Origin: Paracoccus tibetensis
GTDB lineage: Bacteria > Pseudomonadota > Alphaproteobacteria > Rhodobacterales > Rhodobacteraceae
Reading direction: 5' to 3'
DNA: 64,000 bases
Assembly: GCF_900102505.1 (NCBI RefSeq)
Contig: NZ_FMVT01000001.1
Span: 124,001-188,000 of the forward strand
Part shown: positions 1 through 6,089 of the stretch, piece after piece
How positions within the stretch are numbered: the first letter of the stretch is position 1
Layout of the letters: each line of letters starts with the position of its first letter
Translations under genes and position numbers: made by a program
The notes under the pieces: generated by a model
Databases searched by the model: none
What the model saw: only the letters and a program-made list of their open reading frames with translations
Told to the model about the DNA's origin: nothing

Positions 1-101
1 GTGAGACGCAGCGCACCGGGTTCCGGCGTGCCGAGCTTTGCCTGCATGGCCACGGCGAGCGTGAAGCGCATGGCTGCAATTCTGCGGTGCGGGGTCTGCA
101 T
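1..101 (-). CDS. Partial prophage-type hypothetical protein (N-terminus only)
   Basis: On the minus strand an ATG at 101, with GAGG about 6 bases upstream, opens a frame that runs off the left edge (33 codons). It begins MQTPHRRIAAMRFTLAVAMQ. It lies downstream of a terminator that ends the cro-side operon, so it would need its own promoter. I do not recognise the family. The call rests only on an open frame with a plausible ribosome site in a compact phage region. Confidence 0.35.
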   Translation of the reverse strand, partial: MQTPHRRIAAMRFTLAVAMQAKLGTPEPGALRL

Positions 102-122
102 GCTCGCCTCATCAGGTTGGAC

Positions 123-161
123 CCGGGGCGCCGATCGGGAGGAGGGATGCCGGCGCCCCGG
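123..161. repeat. Perfect 11-bp inverted repeat with 17-base loop
   Basis: CCGGGGCGCCG at 123-133 is exactly complementary to 151-161. It lies between the partial gene at the left edge and the terminator at 191-222, in a short stretch (102-190) where I see no gene. It could be a terminator without a T-run or an operator for the leftmost gene; the sequence does not decide. Confidence 0.4.
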
Positions 162-190
162 TAGCCGCGCAGAGGGGCCGCGCGGATGGG

Positions 191-222
191 GAAGAAAAGG
201 ACGCGGCGGTCAGGCCGCCGCG
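191..222 (-). terminator. Rho-independent terminator of the cro-side operon
   Basis: CGCGGCGG (202-209) and CCGCCGCG (215-222) form an 8-bp stem with a 5-base loop. Read on the minus strand the hairpin is followed by TCCTTTTCTTC. It overlaps the stop codon of the gene at 210-455, which supports that frame being the last gene of the leftward transcript. Confidence 0.6.
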
Positions 223-455
223 CCAGTGGTCGGCGCGAAGCAGTCAGGCACCGAAACGGTTGAAGTTTGCCCCACCGCCTTGCGGCAGCTCTCGGCCGGG
301 CCAGCCGCAGGTTCCACGATCTCGGTGTTCCGACACCCGAGGCGGCCGAGATCGTAGCGGGGTGCACCGAACGCCGTTGCCAGCGCCAGCGGCCAGGTGC
401 TGCGACCCGACCGGACTCCCCGCCCCGGGCAACCTGAAAGCCCGACGCCCATCAT
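210..455 (-). CDS. Small hypothetical prophage protein, third gene of the cro-side operon
   Basis: This is an 81-residue frame. Its ATG overlaps the stop of the preceding gene (ATGA arrangement at 452-455) and its own stop lies inside the terminator hairpin. Third codon positions are GC-rich, as in coding DNA here. No domain is recognised; there is a Trp-Pro-Leu-Ala-Leu-Ala stretch near residue 21 and three cysteines. The coupled start and the terminator are the best evidence. A competing overlapping frame at 244-432 looks less protein-like. Confidence 0.45.
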   Translation of the reverse strand: MMGVGLSGCPGRGVRSGRSTWPLALATAFGAPRYDLGRLGCRNTEIVEPAAGPAESCRKAVGQTSTVSVPDCFAPTTGAAA

Positions 456-787
456 TTTCCGGTCATGATCTCGACGTAGCGCGGCAGGGTCCGCACCGCA
501 TGGTCGACGTGATGCCCGTACGGGGAGCAGTTCCCGTCGAACCAGTTGCAGGCGGTCTGGAACGTGACGTCGAAATGGACCGCGCAGATCTCGCGACTGG
601 AGAAGCTGCTGATCATTAGCAGCGACCAGCGGCGCAGGAACGCCTCGCGGTCCGGGTTGATCCGGTGATGGACACGGCGCGCAGCCTCTCGACTGCGGCC
701 GCGCCCCTCGAAGGGGCTGACATGGGACTTTTCAGAACGCAGTCGGCTAGGCTGCGTCGGACGCAGTGTCGGACGAGGATTGTGCAT
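452..787 (-). CDS. Small prophage protein with HTH-like C-terminal segment
   Basis: The convincing part of this frame is the C-terminal half, from about REAFLRRW onward. It contains FDVTFQTACNWFDG, which resembles the recognition helix of a helix-turn-helix. Proteins with this look are common in Rhodobacteraceae prophages, where they follow cro (from memory). The start is uncertain. ATG 787 gives 111 residues and overlaps the cro-like gene by 41 bases in another frame; ATG 616 would give only 54. The next gene overlaps its stop by 4 bases, so the two are probably co-translated. Its role is unknown, perhaps early gene control. Confidence 0.55.
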   Translation of the reverse strand: MHNPRPTLRPTQPSRLRSEKSHVSPFEGRGRSREAARRVHHRINPDREAFLRRWSLLMISSFSSREICAVHFDVTFQTACNWFDGNCSPYGHHVDHAVRTLPRYVEIMTGK

Positions 788-1013
788 GAGAGGTCTCTTG
801 GTTGGAGGAATTTGCAGCACGGGAACTGGTGACCCAGGCTTCGAAATCCACGGCGCCTCCGGTTGCCGCCTTAATGGCTGCAGCCATGTCGATGCTCGGC
901 GACGCAACGCCGCGTACGAGCCGCGAGATGGTCGCCTGAGTAACACCCACACGAGAGGCAAAATCCTCCTGTCGGGTACCGCTTGCGCGCAGATATTCGC
1001 CAAGTGTCATCAT
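747..1013 (-). CDS. Cro-like HTH transcription regulator
   Basis: This 88-residue protein has a helix-turn-helix over residues 4-55. The pattern LGEYLRASGTRQEDFASRVG then VTQATISRLVRG is typical of YdaS/Cro-type phage regulators. It is divergent from a CI-like repressor, and the two starts are about 95 bp apart with operator-like inverted repeats between. The C-terminal tail is low complexity (Ser, Ala, Asp). In lambdoid logic this would be the lytic-side repressor, first in a leftward operon of three small genes that ends at the terminator at 191-222. The DNA-binding role is seen; the Cro role is inferred from position. Confidence 0.75.
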   Translation of the reverse strand: MMTLGEYLRASGTRQEDFASRVGVTQATISRLVRGVASPSIDMAAAIKAATGGAVDFEAWVTSSRAANSSNQETSHAQSSSDTASDAA

Positions 1014-1023
1014 GAGGTAAGTG

Positions 1024-1074
1024 TATGCGCGACACGCATATGCCGGTCAAGCATAAAAATACGCCGGGCGTATT
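1024..1074. promoter_or_regulatory. Operator-like inverted repeats between cro-type and CI-type genes
   Basis: Two 17-bp dyads lie in the divergent promoter gap. TATGCG-N5-CGCATA is at 1024-1040, and the perfect palindrome AATACGCC-G-GGCGTATT is at 1058-1074. A third overlapping motif, CGCATATGCCGGTCAAGCAT (1035-1054), recurs with 16 of 20 matches at 1617-1636, ahead of the rightward early genes. Placement and symmetry suggest binding sites for the CI-like and Cro-like proteins. Confidence 0.6.
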
Positions 1075-1108
1075 CGACTTGCCGTGGGTTCCGCATGAGA
1101 ATGACGCG

Positions 1109-1438
1109 ATGAACAACATCGCGCGGTTACGGAAAGCACGAGGCTTGAGGCAGAACGACTTGGCCGACATGGTCGGGGTCACACAGCCGCACATTTCCAG
1201 GATAGAAAAGGGAGATGAGGGGCCGCCGTTGGCGCTTTTTCGACAAATTGCAGACGCCCTGCAGGTGCAGCTACCAGCGCTCTTTACTGACGAACGGACG
1301 GAAGTCGAAGAGGTGTTGATCTCGGTCTTCCGTGATCTTCCTGAGTCGCGTCGGCAGGCATGGCTTGAGATGGCACGCCTCGTTCAGATCGAAGCACAAG
1401 TAGCCGCTCAAGAAGCTGATCCAGCGAGCCATCGCTGA
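1109..1438 (+). CDS. XRE-family HTH repressor (CI-like)
   Basis: A 109-residue protein from ATG 1109. The XRE helix-turn-helix covers residues 1-60: MNNIARLRKARGLRQNDLAD, then VGVTQPHISRIEKG, then a region matching IADALQVQLPALF. A longer reading from 1025 would run through both operator dyads, so the ATG at 1109 is preferred. The C-terminus (about 60-109) is helical and too short for a LexA/CI peptidase domain, so induction by RecA-stimulated self-cleavage is unlikely. It diverges from the Cro-like gene and faces the rightward early genes. It is probably the lysogeny repressor. Confidence 0.8.
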   Translation: MNNIARLRKARGLRQNDLADMVGVTQPHISRIEKGDEGPPLALFRQIADALQVQLPALFTDERTEVEEVLISVFRDLPESRRQAWLEMARLVQIEAQVAAQEADPASHR

Positions 1439-1585
1439 GCGATCGCACGATGTGAGCAAATTCACTACTTTCTTGCGGCATCTCATCCCCTCAATTGCAA
1501 GTAGAACGATAAGCGAACATCGACAGTGGCAGCAACCCGCCACGGTCGGGTGAGTTGCCTCTCCCATGACTGCCTCTAAGTAGAA

Positions 1586-1636
1586 ATATGCGTAACAGGA
1601 ATAAATATCCTTGACGCGCATATACCCTACAAGCAT
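1586..1636 (+). promoter_or_regulatory. Candidate rightward phage promoter with operator half-sites
   Basis: The gap 1439-1657 is AT-richer than its neighbours and holds no gene that I support. TTGACG (1611-1616) and CATGTT (1634-1639) are 17 bases apart. The spacer contains the 20-base motif shared with the cro/CI intergenic region. ATATGCG (1586-1592) and CGCATAT (1617-1623) are inverted copies 24 bases apart. This would place the small-gene operon under the same repressor. The -35 is good and the -10 is weak. Confidence 0.5.
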
Positions 1637-1672
1637 GTTTGCTCCTATCGCAACCCGATGGAGCCCACGGCC

Positions 1673-1882
1673 ATGCCCTACGCCGACCAGCAGCGTTCCC
1701 AAGCCCTTCAGGCTAAAGCGCGCTTCCTCGTGACCCACCCCGAGCTGGCAGCAGCCGCCGGGCCCTTCATCCGCCGCGCCGCCTGGAGCATCCTTGTCAG
1801 CGAGCGCGGATCAACCCCGCGCCAACGGCACCGCGCCGCCAACACCACCAGCCCGGCCGATCCGGAAGGCGGTGCGGCATGA
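1673..1882 (+). CDS. Small hypothetical phage early protein
   Basis: A 69-residue frame from ATG 1673, preceded by GGAG nine bases upstream. ATG 1658 is in frame but has no ribosome site. The sequence is helical and basic in the middle, with no recognised domain. It is the first gene of the rightward operon behind the promoter at 1611, and its stop overlaps the next start by 4 bases (ATGA). Function is unknown. Confidence 0.6.
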   Translation: MPYADQQRSQALQAKARFLVTHPELAAAAGPFIRRAAWSILVSERGSTPRQRHRAANTTSPADPEGGAA

Positions 1883-2109
1883 GCGCGGATCCCGATCTGC
1901 GGCAGCGCCGCCTGGACGATGATGACGACACCGGCAGCTTTGCTCGCGGTCTCTACTCCGCCTTCCTCATCTACGCTCTGGGCGCGGTGATCGTCTGGAT
2001 GCTCTGGATAGTGGCCACTACGGCCTTTGCCGGCGCGGGCCGTATGCCCTCAGCCTGCGCAGAGGTCAGCCGGGCGGACTGTCCTGCGGCCGTCGAGGAG
2101 GCACGATGA
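1879..2109 (+). CDS. Small single-pass membrane protein
   Basis: A 76-residue protein with an acidic N-terminus (a run of five Asp at about 13-17). One hydrophobic helix covers about residues 27-50, YSAFLIYALGAVIVWMLWIV. A short tail carries two cysteines. It overlaps both neighbours by 4 bases (1879-1882 and 2106-2109), which shows translational coupling. No family is recognised. A membrane role in an early phage operon could be superinfection exclusion, but that is a guess from topology only. Confidence 0.6.
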   Translation: MSADPDLRQRRLDDDDDTGSFARGLYSAFLIYALGAVIVWMLWIVATTAFAGAGRMPSACAEVSRADCPAAVEEAR

Positions 2110-2363
2110 ACCCGCGCATGGCCGCCCTCCGCTTCCGCGCTTGGCAGATCAGTCAGGCGCATGACGGCAATCTGACGATGGCGCAGCTGGCCCAGATGCT
2201 TGACGTGCCGAGCCGAAGCCTGAGCGCTGCCCTACGCGGGCAGAAGTGGGTCCGCGCGCTGCGGCCGTCGGCGCTGGACATGCCGATCAAGCCGGAGTTC
2301 GCGAGCAGCGTCGGCTTCGAAGACATGGTGGACGCCAGGTCGTTTCTCGGGGTGCCGGCATGA
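2106..2363 (+). CDS. Small HTH-like phage protein
   Basis: An 85-residue protein with a good ribosome site (GGAGG about 7 bases before ATG 2106). Residues 10-55 look like a short helix-turn-helix: AWQISQAHDGNLTMAQLAQ, then LDVPSRSLSAALRG, then a tryptophan-containing wing. It is probably a DNA-binding accessory protein of the element. It is coupled to both neighbours by 4-base overlaps. The exact family is not recognised. Confidence 0.65.
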   Translation: MNPRMAALRFRAWQISQAHDGNLTMAQLAQMLDVPSRSLSAALRGQKWVRALRPSALDMPIKPEFASSVGFEDMVDARSFLGVPA

Positions 2364-2533
2364 TTAAGGCGCCGCCCCTGGACGACCTGGTCAACACGGC
2401 GCTGGCAGCGCTCGTCTGCACCTTGGCGCTTACCGCATGCGAGCGCGCGCCTGCGCAGGCCAGCGCGCCCTTCCTCACCTGCAATTCCGACCGCAGCGGA
2501 TGCGCGTCATCGACTTTGGAGATCACCCCGTGA
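2360..2533 (+). CDS. Small prophage lipoprotein
   Basis: A 57-residue frame starting in the ATGA overlap at 2360. Residues 1-27 read as a lipoprotein signal: a short charged start, a hydrophobic stretch ALAALVCTLALTAC, and a lipobox LTAC with the acylated Cys near residue 27. About 30 residues remain after cleavage, with two further cysteines. The next gene starts at GTG 2530 in a 4-base overlap. Small lipoproteins in early prophage operons often alter the host envelope or block superinfection; that is family-level knowledge and is not shown here. Confidence 0.6.
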   Translation: MIKAPPLDDLVNTALAALVCTLALTACERAPAQASAPFLTCNSDRSGCASSTLEITP

Positions 2534-2928
2534 CCATGCTCGACATCACGCAAGAGCGGATGGGCCCGCACATGCTGAAGGTCCACGTCCCCGGACTCGG
2601 CGTCCTGCACCACTTCACCGCACCAGATCTCGGCGACTACCACGATCATCCGTGGGAGTTCCGCAGCACGATCCTCAAGGGCAGCTATATGGAAGAGATC
2701 CTGCTGCCAGACGGACGGGTGTTAACCGCTCCCCGGCACCAAAACGACTCGTTCATCATCACCGCCGGCTGGATGCACCGGATCATCGAACTGCCTGAAG
2801 GCCAGTGCTGGACCTGCATCGAGGTGCTGACGCCGAAGGTGCAGGAGCCGGCCTTTTACCGGCACGAGGGTGGCCGCCTGCTGCGGCGGCAATGGAACGA
2901 AGCGAATTTTGCCCAGGTGGCCGCATGA
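2530..2928 (+). CDS. Cupin-fold phage protein
   Basis: A 132-residue protein from GTG 2530, which has GGAG eight bases upstream and overlaps the previous stop by 4 bases. An in-frame ATG at 2500 is the alternative. The sequence has a cupin pattern: HHFTAPDLGDYHDHPWEF supplies candidate metal-binding histidines, a KGSYMEE strand follows, and GWMHRIIEL supplies the later histidine. Cupins of this look occur as cargo genes in tailed-phage genomes. The substrate is unknown. The fold is likely; enzyme activity is inferred from the retained histidines. Confidence 0.65.
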   Translation: MTMLDITQERMGPHMLKVHVPGLGVLHHFTAPDLGDYHDHPWEFRSTILKGSYMEEILLPDGRVLTAPRHQNDSFIITAGWMHRIIELPEGQCWTCIEVLTPKVQEPAFYRHEGGRLLRRQWNEANFAQVAA

Positions 2929-3191
2929 GTGATCCGATCCAGGCACAGTACGTGCAGCGCATGAACCGGCTAGCCCTTGTCATCGACGAGAAACTCAACG
3001 GCCGGCGCAAGCCGGGCAGGCCGCGGCAGCTCGCGTTCATTCTGCTCACGGCCGAGTTCGGCAAGATCGATGGCGGCCGCGTCAACTACATCTCGAACGG
3101 CGAGCGCGCCGACATGATCGCCATGCTGCGCGAATATCTGGCGCGCGTCGAAGGCCGCTACGTCGAGCCGAAGAAAGGAATGCAGCAATGA
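2925..3191 (+). CDS. Small hypothetical phage protein
   Basis: An 88-residue protein starting in the ATGA overlap at 2925. It is basic and helical, with a KPGRPRQ stretch near residue 30 that may contact nucleic acid, and it ends in a helix LREYLARVEGRY. No family is recognised. Its stop overlaps the next start by 4 bases, in keeping with the compact operon. Confidence 0.6.
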   Translation: MSDPIQAQYVQRMNRLALVIDEKLNGRRKPGRPRQLAFILLTAEFGKIDGGRVNYISNGERADMIAMLREYLARVEGRYVEPKKGMQQ

Positions 3192-3424
3192 AGAACAAGC
3201 TCGGGGATTTGAACAATCACCTCTTCGCGGCACTCGAGCGCTTGAACGACGAAAGCCTCTCGGCCGAGGAGATCGAGAGCGAGGCAAAGCGTGCCAGCGC
3301 GATCGTCGCGGTCGCCGACCAGGTCGTCAGCAACGCGGACCTGCAGCTGCGGGCGGCCAAGCTCTTTGCCGATCATGGCCAAGCGGTTCTGCCCATGCTG
3401 CCGCAGATCGGCAAGAGCGAATGA
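3188..3424 (+). CDS. Small helical phage protein
   Basis: A 78-residue protein with AAGGA upstream of ATG 3188. It is almost wholly predicted helix, with an acidic stretch (NDESLSAEEIESEAKR) and a long amphipathic region that could form a coiled coil. It resembles small prophage proteins next to HNH genes (from memory). It is coupled to both neighbours. Function is unknown. Confidence 0.6.
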   Translation: MKNKLGDLNNHLFAALERLNDESLSAEEIESEAKRASAIVAVADQVVSNADLQLRAAKLFADHGQAVLPMLPQIGKSE

Positions 3425-4065
3425 AGGGGCGCGCCATCACCTACGAGCCGGAAGAGCTCGCTTGGATTGAGGCGCGCAAGGAGATGCCTCGTGCCGAGCT
3501 GCACGCGATGTTCTGCGCCTACTGGAGGCGAAAGGATGTCACGCCCGACGCGCTGAAGGCACTTTGTTTGAGGAAGGGGTGGGAGACTGGCCGCACCGGA
3601 TGCTTTGTGAAGGGGCAAGTGCCGCCAAACAAGGGCAGGCGTATGCCCGAACACGTCAAGGCCAAGACCCGCGCGACGATGTTCAAGGCCGGCCATCAAC
3701 CGGCGAACTATCGCGGCCCCGGGCACGAGCGCGTCGACGCCAAGGACGGCTACGTCATCTTGATCGTGGCTGAGCGAAACCCTCACACCGGGGCCGACAC
3801 GCGTCCCGTGCAGAAACACCGCTATCTCTGGGAGAAGGCCCACGGACCGGTGCCGGAGGGCTATGTGTTGAAGTGCCTGGACGGAGACAAGACCAACACG
3901 GACCCGACGAACTGGACACCAATCCCCAAAGGCATGCTGCCACGCCTCGCCGGGCGCTGGTCGCCCTTGGCTTACGATGCGGCGCCGGCCGAGCTCAAGC
4001 CGACCGTCATGGCCGTAGCTCGGCTTGAGCACACCGCGCGCGAGACACGAAAAGCAAAGCGATGA
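3421..4065 (+). CDS. HNH endonuclease (phage type)
   Basis: A 214-residue protein. Residues 61-95 contain a NUMOD-like segment (GQVPPNKGRRMPEHVKAKTR). Residues 108-166 form an HNH domain: H133 in QKHRYLWEKAHGPVPEGY, then LDGDKTNTDPTNW carrying the asparagines. Such enzymes make nicks or double-strand breaks and are common in tailed phages, in packaging or as homing nucleases. It sits directly ahead of an adenine methyltransferase, but the pair looks like phage genes and not a classical restriction-modification system. It overlaps both neighbours by 4 bases. Confidence 0.75.
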   Translation: MKGRAITYEPEELAWIEARKEMPRAELHAMFCAYWRRKDVTPDALKALCLRKGWETGRTGCFVKGQVPPNKGRRMPEHVKAKTRATMFKAGHQPANYRGPGHERVDAKDGYVILIVAERNPHTGADTRPVQKHRYLWEKAHGPVPEGYVLKCLDGDKTNTDPTNWTPIPKGMLPRLAGRWSPLAYDAAPAELKPTVMAVARLEHTARETRKAKR

Positions 4066-4133
4066 CCGCCGAGAGCTATGGATCCGCTTCGCCGTTCCAG
4101 CGCGTCCAGATGATCGGGGCGCTGCTGCCATGA
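4062..4133 (+). CDS. 23-residue mini-ORF coupling HNH and methyltransferase genes
   Basis: ATG 4062 overlaps the HNH stop and the TGA at 4131-4133 overlaps the methyltransferase ATG 4130, both as ATGA. The peptide is MTAESYGSASPFQRVQMIGA followed by LLP. Exact 4-base overlaps on both sides match the rest of this operon and suggest it is translated, at least as a coupling leader. It may have no function of its own. Confidence 0.4.
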   Translation: MTAESYGSASPFQRVQMIGALLP

Positions 4134-4705
4134 CCTCAACCCTTCGCCAGTTCCACGCGCTCCGACCCTTCGGCGGTTTCGACCTGATCATGGCCGACCC
4201 GCCCTGGAGCTATGAGATGCGCACCGAGAAGGGCGAGGGGAAGTCACCGCAATCGAAGTACGCTTGCATGTCGATCGATGAGATCCGCGAACTGCCCGTC
4301 TCCGCCTTGGCTGCTAAGGACAGCTTGCTTTGGCTCTGGGGCCTGAACACGATGCTGCCGCAGGCACTGAGCGTGATCCAGGCGTGGGGCTTCGAGTACA
4401 AGACCGGCGGTCACTGGGTGAAGATGACCAAGAATGGGAAGCTGAACATGGGCACCGGCTACTTGCTGCGCGGCGCTGGCGAGCCCTTCCTGATCGCGAC
4501 CCGAGGCGCGCCGAAGACCACGAAGGGCGTCAGGTCGGTGATCGTGGGTCAGATCCGCGAGCACAGCCGCAAGCCTGAGGAAGCCTTTGCCGCCGCCGAG
4601 AAGCTGATGCCGCACGCCAGGCGCATCGAGGTCTTCAGCCGGCAGAAGCGGGCAGGGTGGTCGAACTGGGGCAACGAGACCGAAAAGTTTAAGGAGGCGG
4701 TCTGA
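4130..4705 (+). CDS. MT-A70 family DNA N6-adenine methyltransferase
   Basis: A 191-residue protein with the catalytic motif DPPW at residues 23-26 (LIMADPPWSYEM), then LWGLNTMLPQAL and the region LIATRGAPKT. This order is typical of bacterial and phage MT-A70 methyltransferases, which transfer methyl from S-adenosylmethionine to adenine N6. No partner restriction enzyme is recognised, so it probably protects phage DNA or marks sites for regulation. The start is the ATGA overlap at 4130; an upstream in-frame ATG at 4025 would overlap the HNH gene. Confidence 0.85.
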   Translation: MTSTLRQFHALRPFGGFDLIMADPPWSYEMRTEKGEGKSPQSKYACMSIDEIRELPVSALAAKDSLLWLWGLNTMLPQALSVIQAWGFEYKTGGHWVKMTKNGKLNMGTGYLLRGAGEPFLIATRGAPKTTKGVRSVIVGQIREHSRKPEEAFAAAEKLMPHARRIEVFSRQKRAGWSNWGNETEKFKEAV

Positions 4706-4944
4706 TGCCGCGCCAGGACATCTCATTCGCGCCGCGCCTGCTGCCGACGCCAGAGGCCGCAGCATATCTCGGCGTCAGCGAGACGACTTTGCGCGGCCTG
4801 CCCATCCCGCGCAAGATGCTCGGCGCTAAGCGCCTCTACGACCGCCTGGTGCTTGACGAGTTCGCCTCGAGCCTGCCCACTGAGGGCGAGGCGGAGGAGG
4901 TAAACTCGTGCGACGAAATCCTGCGGGCAATGCAGTGCGGCTGA
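4705..4944 (+). CDS. Excisionase-like HTH protein
   Basis: A 79-residue protein starting at TGATG 4705. Residues 11-55 match a winged-helix MerR/AlpA pattern: LLPTPEAAAYLGVSETTLRG, then PRKMLGAKRLYDRLVLDEF. It overlaps the integrase start by 37 bases. A small winged-helix gene directly before a tyrosine integrase is usually the recombination directionality factor (Xis) or a regulator of int. The role is inferred from that position. Confidence 0.7.
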   Translation: MPRQDISFAPRLLPTPEAAAYLGVSETTLRGLPIPRKMLGAKRLYDRLVLDEFASSLPTEGEAEEVNSCDEILRAMQCG

Positions 4945-6008
4945 AGCACCTCAAGACAGTCGCCAAGCCAAACGGTCGGACCTTCACTTATCTGGCCATA
5001 CCCGGCCACAAGATGGTGCGGCTGCCCGACAGCCCGAGAGACAGCGCAGATTTTCTGATGGCCTATGCGGCTGCCATGGCCAGCGCGGATCCGCTACAGA
5101 AGGGACGAAAGCACGCGCCTGGCAGCATCGCAGCAGCCGTGTCCGCCTATCAGTGCAGCCCCGCTTTCATTCAGCTGGCGAGCAGCACGAAAGACCAGCG
5201 CCGTCGGCATCTGAGCCGAATCGCCGATGTGTGGGGCAGCGCGAAGCTCGCAGATCTCCGGGCCGCCCACATCGAAGCGGACATCGGGAAGCTCGCGCCC
5301 CACCCGGCGAACAACCGGCTGAAGACGTGGCGAGGTCTTTTGTCTTGGTCGCGCGAGACGAGGGCAATTTCCAAGGACCCCTCGGCCGAGGTCAAGAAGC
5401 GGAGCATCCGCAAGACCGACGGCTTCACGCCGTGGACCAAGTCGGATGTCGAGAAGTTCCGGGAGCACTGGGCCATTGGCACGCCTCAGCGACTCGCGAT
5501 GGAGCTGGCCTACTGGACCGCGGCACGCGCGGCCGATCTGGTGCGGCTCGGCCCGGGCATGGTGACGCGCGACGGCTGGCTGACGTTCCGCCAGGAGAAG
5601 ACCGGCGGCGAAGTTTCGATCCCGTTCTTTCGAGCTCTTCCGTCGTTCGCCTCGAGCATGGCCGCTGATCTCGCCTACCTGAAAGACGCAATCGCCGCCG
5701 CGCCCCGGCACATGACATGGCTGGTCACAGCCCACGGCACCTCCAGGTCGAAGAAGGCCTTCAGCAGCTGGTTCTCGCAGGCGGCAACGGAAGCAGGGAT
5801 TGCCACTGAGAAGTCAGCGCACGGGCTCCGTAAGGCGCGAGCTCAGGCGTTAGCTGAAGCCGGTGCGACCGGGCACCAGATCGCCGCCTGGACAGGGCAC
5901 GAAACGCTCTCCGAAGTACAGCGATATTCGAAGGCCGCTGACCGCCGTAGGATGCTAACTCGCGCCGAGCCGGAGCAACTTAGTTCTCCCGGTCAAGCAA
6001 AAGCCTGA
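4908..6008 (+). CDS. int: Tyrosine-recombinase integrase
   Basis: A 366-residue protein starting at GTG 4908, with GGAGGAGG 7-15 bases upstream. Residues about 65-160 form the core-binding SAM-like domain. The catalytic domain keeps every expected residue: R207 in WTAARAADLVRLG, K231, H305 and R308 in HGLRKAR, H331 in WTGHE, and the nucleophile Y340 in EVQRYSKAAD. It would catalyse integration and excision at an attachment site. It points toward tRNA-Arg 1.5 kb away, whose 3' end faces it, which fits that tRNA as target. Confidence 0.92.
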   Translation: MRRNPAGNAVRLKHLKTVAKPNGRTFTYLAIPGHKMVRLPDSPRDSADFLMAYAAAMASADPLQKGRKHAPGSIAAAVSAYQCSPAFIQLASSTKDQRRRHLSRIADVWGSAKLADLRAAHIEADIGKLAPHPANNRLKTWRGLLSWSRETRAISKDPSAEVKKRSIRKTDGFTPWTKSDVEKFREHWAIGTPQRLAMELAYWTAARAADLVRLGPGMVTRDGWLTFRQEKTGGEVSIPFFRALPSFASSMAADLAYLKDAIAAAPRHMTWLVTAHGTSRSKKAFSSWFSQAATEAGIATEKSAHGLRKARAQALAEAGATGHQIAAWTGHETLSEVQRYSKAADRRRMLTRAEPEQLSSPGQAKA

Positions 6009-6089
6009 AGCAACTGCAATGATCAGGCTTTGCGCACCGGTGTTGTCCAGCTTACTAGCCGGCGGCTCATCGCCCCACGAGTAGGCATA

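Noticed and set aside
244-432. 62-codon minus-strand frame in the leftmost region
   Set aside because: It overlaps the 210-455 frame, which has a coupled start and a terminator at its stop; this one has neither.
1025-1108. Upstream extension of the CI-like repressor by 28 residues
   Set aside because: The extension would be encoded by the operator dyads and has no ribosome site; the ATG at 1109 begins the HTH domain directly.
1271-1738. Minus-strand frame overlapping the CI-like gene and the promoter region
   Set aside because: It crosses the repressor gene, the candidate promoter and the next gene start; the translation has no protein-like pattern.
3421-4705. HNH nuclease plus MT-A70 methyltransferase as a restriction-modification system
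   Set aside because: Both genes are phage-type and embedded in a row of coupled small phage genes; there is no specificity subunit or typical type II nuclease fold.
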